Assembly: GCA_036494815.1 (NCBI GenBank)
Contig: DASXNV010000033.1
Coordinates: 1-64,000, forward strand
DNA from: Poindextera sp036494815
GTDB lineage: Bacteria > Pseudomonadota > Alphaproteobacteria > Caulobacterales > Caulobacteraceae
DNA length: 64,000 nucleotides
Direction of reading: 5' to 3'
Under the pieces are notes generated by a model. It had not been told where the DNA came from and ran no database searches. It saw nothing but the letters and a program-made list of their open reading frames with translations. Positions 59,523-64,000 of the stretch are shown in pieces. Position 1 is the first letter of the stretch. Each line of letters opens with the position of its first letter. The translations under genes were made by a program, and so were the position numbers.

Positions 59523-61118
59523 GTGGATGATCAAAATTCGACGCCAATGAGCCGTCGCTCGTTGTTCGCGCTGATCGGAACGGTCGCAGGCAGCGCGGTG
59601 ATGTATGAGGCCATGTCGCAGCTCGCCTATGCTGGAGAGTCCGGCTACAGCGGCCCGATGGAGCTTTCCGGTGACGCCAAGGGCGCCTCGGTTCTGATCC
59701 TTGGCGCGGGCCTGGCCGGTATGTGCGCGGCTTACGAGCTGCGCAAGGCGGGCTACAAGGTCCAGATCCTCGAATACAACGACCGGCCCGGGGGGCGGAA
59801 CTGGTCTCTCTATGGCGGCGACACCTATACCGAACTCGGCGGCTTCAAGCAGGAGGTGCGCTTCGACAAGGGCCTCTATTTCAACCCCGGCCCCTGGCGC
59901 CTGCCGCACCATCACTTTGCGATCCTGCACTATTGCAAGCTGCTCAATATCGCGCTCGAGCCGTTCGTCCAGACCAACTACGCCGCCTACGTCCATTCCG
60001 CCAAGGCGTTCGGCGGCAAGCCGCAGCGCTATCGGCGCGTGCAGGCGGACTTCAACGGCTATGTCGCCGAGCTGCTGGCCAAATGCACCCAGCAGAACAA
60101 ACTCGACGAAGCCGTCACCAAGGAGGACCGTGAGGTCCTGCTGGAGGCCATGCGCGACTGGGGCGCGCTGGACAAGAACTACCAGTATAAGAAAGGGCTC
60201 CTAAGCAGCGATCGGCGCGGCTACGATTCCGATCCGGGCGGCGGCCTGACCTCGGTTCCGACCCCATCCGAACCCATGGCCATGAGCGACCTTTTGAAGT
60301 CGGGACTGTGGGGCGCTATCAGCGCCGGCCACATCTACGAGTTCCAGAATATGATCTTCCAGCCCGTCGGCGGCATGGGCATGATCGGCAAGGCCTTTGG
60401 CCGCGAGCTGAACGGCGTCATCCGCTACAACGCCAAGGTCACCGATATCCGTCAGGACGACCACGGCGTCACAGTAACCTACCAGGACACCAAGGCCGGC
60501 GGCGCGCCTCAGCAGGCCAAGGCCGATTGGTGCGTCTGCACCATACCCGCCTCGGTCCTCGGCCAGATCCCGATCAATGTCGGCGCGCCGATGAAGAACG
60601 CGATCGACGCCCTCTATTACGATGCGTCGGTCAAGGTGGGGCTGCAGTTCAAGCGCCGATTCTGGGAGCAGGACGAGGCCATCTATGGCGGCATCAGCTT
60701 CACCGATCAGCCCAACGCCATGATCGCCTATCCCAGCACCGACTATTTCAGCAACGGCAAGGGCGTGCTGCTGGGCGCCTACACTTTTGGGCCCAGCGCC
60801 TTCGAATATGCGGCCATGCCGCCGGAAGATCGCATCGCCAAGTCCGTCGAATATGGCGCCAATATCCACCCGCAATACAAGGCCGAGTTCGAGACCGGGG
60901 TGGCCGTCGCTTGGCACCGGGTGCCCTGGACCCTGGGCTGCGCCGGCCACTGGACAGAAGCGTTGCGTGCGCAGCACTACGACAATCTCTGCGCCATCGA
61001 CGGCCGCATCGTCCTGGCGGGCGAGCACGCCTCGCGCCTTCCGGCCTGGCAGGAGGGCGCTCTCCTGTCGTCGCTGGACGCCATTCGCCGCCTGCATCAA
61101 CGCGTTCAAGCGAGCTGA
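59523..61118 (+). CDS. Exported flavin amine oxidase/dehydrogenase (NicA2-like family)
   Basis: A 531-residue FAD enzyme of the monoamine-oxidase superfamily. The N terminus has a twin-arginine-type signal ('MSRRSLFALIGTVAGSAVMY', cleavage near AYA), so it is folded before export. The FAD-binding motif is 'VLILGAGLAGMCAAYELRKA' with 'EYNDRPGGRNWSLYGG'. 'NMIFQPVGGMGMIGKAF' lies mid-protein, and the C-terminal FAD contact is 'IVLAGEHASRLPAWQEGALL'. GTG 59523 has GGAAGGGAA nine bases upstream; ATG 59547 is an alternative. The cytochrome c gene begins 6 bases after the stop, so the electron acceptor is probably that cytochrome rather than O2. The amine substrate is unknown. Confidence 0.85.
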   Translation: MDDQNSTPMSRRSLFALIGTVAGSAVMYEAMSQLAYAGESGYSGPMELSGDAKGASVLILGAGLAGMCAAYELRKAGYKVQILEYNDRPGGRNWSLYGGDTYTELGGFKQEVRFDKGLYFNPGPWRLPHHHFAILHYCKLLNIALEPFVQTNYAAYVHSAKAFGGKPQRYRRVQADFNGYVAELLAKCTQQNKLDEAVTKEDREVLLEAMRDWGALDKNYQYKKGLLSSDRRGYDSDPGGGLTSVPTPSEPMAMSDLLKSGLWGAISAGHIYEFQNMIFQPVGGMGMIGKAFGRELNGVIRYNAKVTDIRQDDHGVTVTYQDTKAGGAPQQAKADWCVCTIPASVLGQIPINVGAPMKNAIDALYYDASVKVGLQFKRRFWEQDEAIYGGISFTDQPNAMIAYPSTDYFSNGKGVLLGAYTFGPSAFEYAAMPPEDRIAKSVEYGANIHPQYKAEFETGVAVAWHRVPWTLGCAGHWTEALRAQHYDNLCAIDGRIVLAGEHASRLPAWQEGALLSSLDAIRRLHQRVQAS

Positions 61119-61124
61119 CCGACC

Positions 61125-61562
61125 ATGACGGATGTCCAACTGCGAATGATCAAACCTCTGCGTCGATCGCCATTGCGGCTGGTTGCGGCCGTGATCCTGG
61201 CGGCGGCGAGCAGCGGCGCGGCGATGGCTCAGGACGTGTTCGCCGGCCACTTTTCCCAGCAGACCGGTGAAGCTGTCTACAAGGGGATTTGCCAGGGGTG
61301 TCATATGCCCGACGCGAAAGGCGCCGTTGGGGCGGGCGCCTATCCTGCGCTGGCGGGCGACGAGCGTCTGAGCAGCGGAGCCTATCCGGCTCTGGTGGTC
61401 ATCGTGGGGCAGAAGGCGATGCCGTCGTTTGGCGACCTGTTGAGCGACGACCAGATCGCCGGCGTGGTCAATTACGTCCGCTCAAACTTCGGCAATCACT
61501 ATGCGGACAAGATCACGCCCGACGACGTCAAGGCGATGCGGCCGCCAAAGGCCCGCGAATAG
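61125..61562 (+). CDS. Periplasmic c-type cytochrome, partner of the amine oxidase
   Basis: A 145-residue class I cytochrome c with a Sec signal peptide (cleavage near AMA-QDV). Haem motif CQGCH (Cys56, Cys59, His60) and the likely axial Met99 in 'KAMPSFGDLL'. Helical C terminus 'DDQIAGVVNYVRSNFGNHY'. The six-base spacing to the flavoenzyme gene implies one operon and a direct electron path from amine to flavin to cytochrome to the respiratory chain. Start ATG 61125; a second ATG (MIKPLRR) seven codons in is also possible. Confidence 0.9.
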   Translation: MTDVQLRMIKPLRRSPLRLVAAVILAAASSGAAMAQDVFAGHFSQQTGEAVYKGICQGCHMPDAKGAVGAGAYPALAGDERLSSGAYPALVVIVGQKAMPSFGDLLSDDQIAGVVNYVRSNFGNHYADKITPDDVKAMRPPKARE

Positions 61563-61934
61563 GCTGGTCAAAATTGCAGTAGCGCGACCGACATCGGTTG
61601 CGCGCCTGCGGTCCCGCATGCCTGTCGGGGCCGGTGTTCATTGATGGGCCTGACGGGATAGAGCGCGCCGCGAGGCGAGTCATCACTCGTCTCGGACTTG
61701 GAAGGGTCCGCCTCCGGGCAGTATCTGTTCGCCATATATGATCGCTACAAGAACGCTAACGGGCGCCGCCCGGCGCGATTGCGCTTTGCTCATTAGGCTT
61801 ATTGGAAAGTCTTAACAATAACCACGGTGCGGGCGTCGCGAAAACGGGCGCACGCCTATGAGAAAGTCTGAATGACGCCTTCAGGATAAGTCTATTGAAC
61901 AAGTAGGGATTGAGGGTCTTGATGGAGGAGCCTC
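61563..61934. other. Intergenic region before the sulfur-scavenging operon
   Basis: 372 bases with no gene. An AT-rich stretch (about 61735-61830) probably contains the promoter of the downstream flavoprotein genes; no operator could be named. The ribosome site GGAGGAG is at 61924-61930. Confidence 0.45.
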
Positions 61935-63137
61935 TTGTTCACCCCATTGGCGATCCTGACCATGACCGCTCCTGTCCTGCGTATCGCCGAACCGCCGCCG
62001 CGGCTGTTTTCCGACCTCGACCGGCTCTTGCCGGAGCTGACGGAGCGGTTCGCCGCCACGGCGGCGGACCACGACCGCGACTCCAGCTTTCCGTTCGAGA
62101 ATTTCCAGGCCCTGCACCAGGCGGGCCTGATGGCCCTGACCGCGCCGCGCGAACTTGGCGGCCACGGCGCCGATCTGCCCACGGCCTTGAAGGTGATCCG
62201 CGCCGTCGCCCGGGGCGAGCCGGCCACGGCCCTGGTCCTGACCATGCAATACCTGCTCCACGGCTCGCTGAGCGCGCGGGGCGGTTGGCCCGAGCATCTG
62301 AAGCGTCGTGTGGTCGCCGATGCGATCGAAAGCGGCGCCCTGATCAACGCCCTGCGGGTCGAGCCGGACCTGGGCACGCCCGCCCGGGGCGGCCTGCCGG
62401 CCACGGTGGCGCGGCGCACCGCCGAAGGCTGGCGATTGTCCGGCCGTAAAATCTATTCGACAGGGTCCCCCGCCCTGACCTGGATGATGGTCTGGGCCAG
62501 CACAGATGAGGAGACGCCTCGGGTCGGCGGCTTTCTGATGCATCGCGACACGCCCGGCTGGCGCATCGACGAGACCTGGGACCATACGGGTCTGAGGGCC
62601 AGCGGTAGCCATGACGTGGTGTTCGAGGACGCTCTCGTCCCCGAGGATCACGCCTTGTCCCCGCAGCCGTTGGGCGCTCCGTCGCAGATCGATCCGGACT
62701 TTGCGGTGTGGTCGTCGGTCCTGACATCGGCCATCTACGACGCCGTGGCCCGCGCCGGCCGAGACTGGTTCGTGCAATGGGCGCTGGATCGCAAGCCTGC
62801 CAATCTGGGCGCGCCCCTGGCTAGCCTGCCCCGGTTCCAGGAACTGGTCGGCGCCATCGACGCGCTGTTGCTGCAGAACCGGGTGCTGCTCGATGGCGCG
62901 GCGGCGGGTGACATTCCGGTGGGCGAGGCCAACCTGGTCAAACACCTGGTCACCGATAACGCCATCGCCTCGGTGGAAAAGGCCATAGCCGCGGCCGGCA
63001 ATCCTGGCCTGTCACGCCACAACGCCCTGCAGCGCCACTACCGCGATGTCCTCTGCGGCCGCATCCACACGCCCCAGAGCGACGTGATCCTCACCTCGGC
63101 CGGCAAGGCCGCCTTCGCCGTTCATCCCTTCGCCTGA
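61935..63137 (+). CDS. Acyl-CoA dehydrogenase-fold flavoprotein (SfnB/DszC-like)
   Basis: A 400-residue protein of the acyl-CoA dehydrogenase fold, of the subgroup that acts as FMNH2/FAD-dependent monooxygenases or in sulfur-source use (SfnB, DszC). Seen: 'GLMALTAPRELGGHGADLPT' (N-terminal helices), 'GWRLSGRKIYSTGSPALTWM' (middle beta domain), 'GLRASGSHDVVFEDALVPED' and the C-terminal helical bundle with 'GNPGLSRHNALQRHYRDVLC'. The catalytic Glu of true acyl-CoA dehydrogenases is not evident. TTG 61935 is supported by GGAGGAG; ATG 61962 is the alternative. It is followed 30 bases later by a SsuD-like gene, which supports the sulfur role. Confidence 0.8.
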   Translation: MFTPLAILTMTAPVLRIAEPPPRLFSDLDRLLPELTERFAATAADHDRDSSFPFENFQALHQAGLMALTAPRELGGHGADLPTALKVIRAVARGEPATALVLTMQYLLHGSLSARGGWPEHLKRRVVADAIESGALINALRVEPDLGTPARGGLPATVARRTAEGWRLSGRKIYSTGSPALTWMMVWASTDEETPRVGGFLMHRDTPGWRIDETWDHTGLRASGSHDVVFEDALVPEDHALSPQPLGAPSQIDPDFAVWSSVLTSAIYDAVARAGRDWFVQWALDRKPANLGAPLASLPRFQELVGAIDALLLQNRVLLDGAAAGDIPVGEANLVKHLVTDNAIASVEKAIAAAGNPGLSRHNALQRHYRDVLCGRIHTPQSDVILTSAGKAAFAVHPFA

Positions 63138-63167
63138 ACGCCATCGCCTGAACGGAAGAGCCAAGCC

Positions 63168-64000
63168 ATGTCGCAAGATCCCAACGCAATCGAAATCCTG
63201 GGTCTCATCTCGACCCAATACGCCTCCGAAACCCACGCCGCCGCCGGCCCGGACATCGACAAGACCTATGTGGGCGCCTTCGCCCGCGCGCACGAATATG
63301 CCGGCTTCGACCGGGTGCTGATCGGCTATCATTCCAGCGCGCCGGATGGCTTCCAGGTCGCCGCCTATGCGGCCCAGCAGACCACGCGGCTGAAATTCCT
63401 GCTGGCCCATCGTCCCGGATTCGTCGCCCCAACCCTGGCGGCGCGGCAACTGGCCAGCCTGGACCAGTTCAGCGACGGCCGCCTGGCCGTGCATATCATC
63501 TCCGGCGGTTCCGACGAGGAGCAGCAGCGCGACGGCGACTTCCTGTCCAAGGCCGAGCGTTACGCCCGCACTAGCGACTATATCGACGTGCTGAAAAAGA
63601 CCTGGACCAGCAGCGCGCCCTTCGATCATGAAGGCCCCTATTATCGGGTCAAAGGCGCCTTGGCCGCGGTCAAGCCGGCACAGAAACCGCACCTGCCGAT
63701 CTTCTTCGGCGGCGCGTCGGACGAGGCCATCGAGGTCGCCGGCCGTCATGCCGAGGTCTACGCCCTGTTCGGGGAAACGGTGGACCAGGCGCGCGGGGTG
63801 GTGAACCGGGTGCGCGCCTCAGCCGCCCGGCATGGCCGCGAGAGCCAGATCCAGTTCAGCCTGTCGCTGCGGCCGATCCTGGCCGATACCGAGGAACGCG
63901 CCTGGGCGCGGGCCGAACAGATCCTGGAGGACGCCAAGGCCCTGCGCGCCGGCGGCCCCAATCCCTATCGCAGCGGCGCCCGCAGCGAAGCCCAAGGCGC
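63168..64000 (+). CDS. LLM-class flavin-dependent monooxygenase (SsuD-like), cut by window end
   Basis: At least 277 residues of a luciferase-like FMNH2-dependent monooxygenase; the 3' end lies beyond the window. Typical segments: 'ARAHEYAGFDRVLIGYHSSA', 'RLKFLLAHRPGFVAPTLAAR', 'DQFSDGRLAVHIISGGSDEE' followed by QQRDGDFL, and 'PHLPIFFGGASDEAIEVAGR'. These are characteristic of SsuD alkanesulfonate monooxygenases and relatives that release sulfite from organosulfur compounds. ATG 63168 follows the previous gene by 30 bases with GGAAGAG upstream. The pair resembles sulfur-starvation operons; the exact substrate is open. Confidence 0.88.
   Translation, partial: MSQDPNAIEILGLISTQYASETHAAAGPDIDKTYVGAFARAHEYAGFDRVLIGYHSSAPDGFQVAAYAAQQTTRLKFLLAHRPGFVAPTLAARQLASLDQFSDGRLAVHIISGGSDEEQQRDGDFLSKAERYARTSDYIDVLKKTWTSSAPFDHEGPYYRVKGALAAVKPAQKPHLPIFFGGASDEAIEVAGRHAEVYALFGETVDQARGVVNRVRASAARHGRESQIQFSLSLRPILADTEERAWARAEQILEDAKALRAGGPNPYRSGARSEAQG

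Noticed and set aside
63012..63961. Minus-strand frames at the right edge
   Set aside because: They are antisense to the clear SsuD-like monooxygenase, which itself has good codon use, motifs and a ribosome site.

Overview
This window is GC-rich chromosomal DNA from an alphaproteobacterium, most likely a member of the Caulobacteraceae (Caulobacter or Phenylobacterium type). The evidence is the gene content: a UrcA-family protein, a large TonB-dependent receptor next to TPR-sulfotransferases, a GntR-controlled N-acetylglucosamine locus with a NagB-II-type deaminase, and ExoD. No rRNA, tRNA or CRISPR array was recognised. Everything here was read by eye; no database search was run.

Layout. 0-1.6 kb: the end of a prophage-like tail module and a gene fragment. 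1.9-5.4 kb: a tightly coupled three-gene operon (enoyl-CoA hydratase-like, CaiB-like CoA-transferase, amidohydrolase) in which the first two proteins look circularly permuted. 5.6-7.3 kb: a TIR-domain protein beside a membrane haem-binding HAMP sensor. 7.8-10.6 kb: an orphan antitoxin-like HTH, UrcA, and a winged-helix/TPR regulator. 10.6-15 kb: the remains of a sugar-utilisation locus. It has an intact LacI regulator and aldose epimerase, but the transporter, a DUF6445-like gene, a rhamnose-mutarotase-like gene and a GH74-like gene are broken. 15-18.5 kb: topoisomerase IB, ExoD and phosphoglucomutase.

18.6-32.3 kb is the best understood part, a chitin/GlcNAc system. A TonB receptor takes up chito-oligosaccharides and a GH20 hexosaminidase cleaves them in the envelope. 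A two-protein PTS (EIIA-HPr-EI plus EIIC with two EIIB domains) imports and phosphorylates GlcNAc; NagA deacetylates and NagB-II deaminates the product. Two paralogous GntR repressors flank the block, and each has upstream the same array of ATTGG half-sites with identical spacing. 32.6-39.3 kb: two TPR-sulfotransferases beside a sulfate ABC importer (CysT, CysW, CysA) that lacks an adjacent binding protein. 40.2-46.9 kb: a TetR regulator and an RND efflux operon with three matching palindromes.

46.9-64 kb is mixed. It holds a frameshifted TonB-like gene, an orphan C-terminal EF-Tu piece, RsgA, a possible small RNA, a two-subunit molybdenum hydroxylase, a PfpI-like gene broken by one amber codon, a DHA2-type exporter, and a divergent LysR/SDR pair. 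These are followed by an exported flavin amine oxidase paired with a cytochrome c, and the start of a sulfur-scavenging operon (SfnB/DszC-like flavoprotein plus a SsuD-like monooxygenase cut by the window end).
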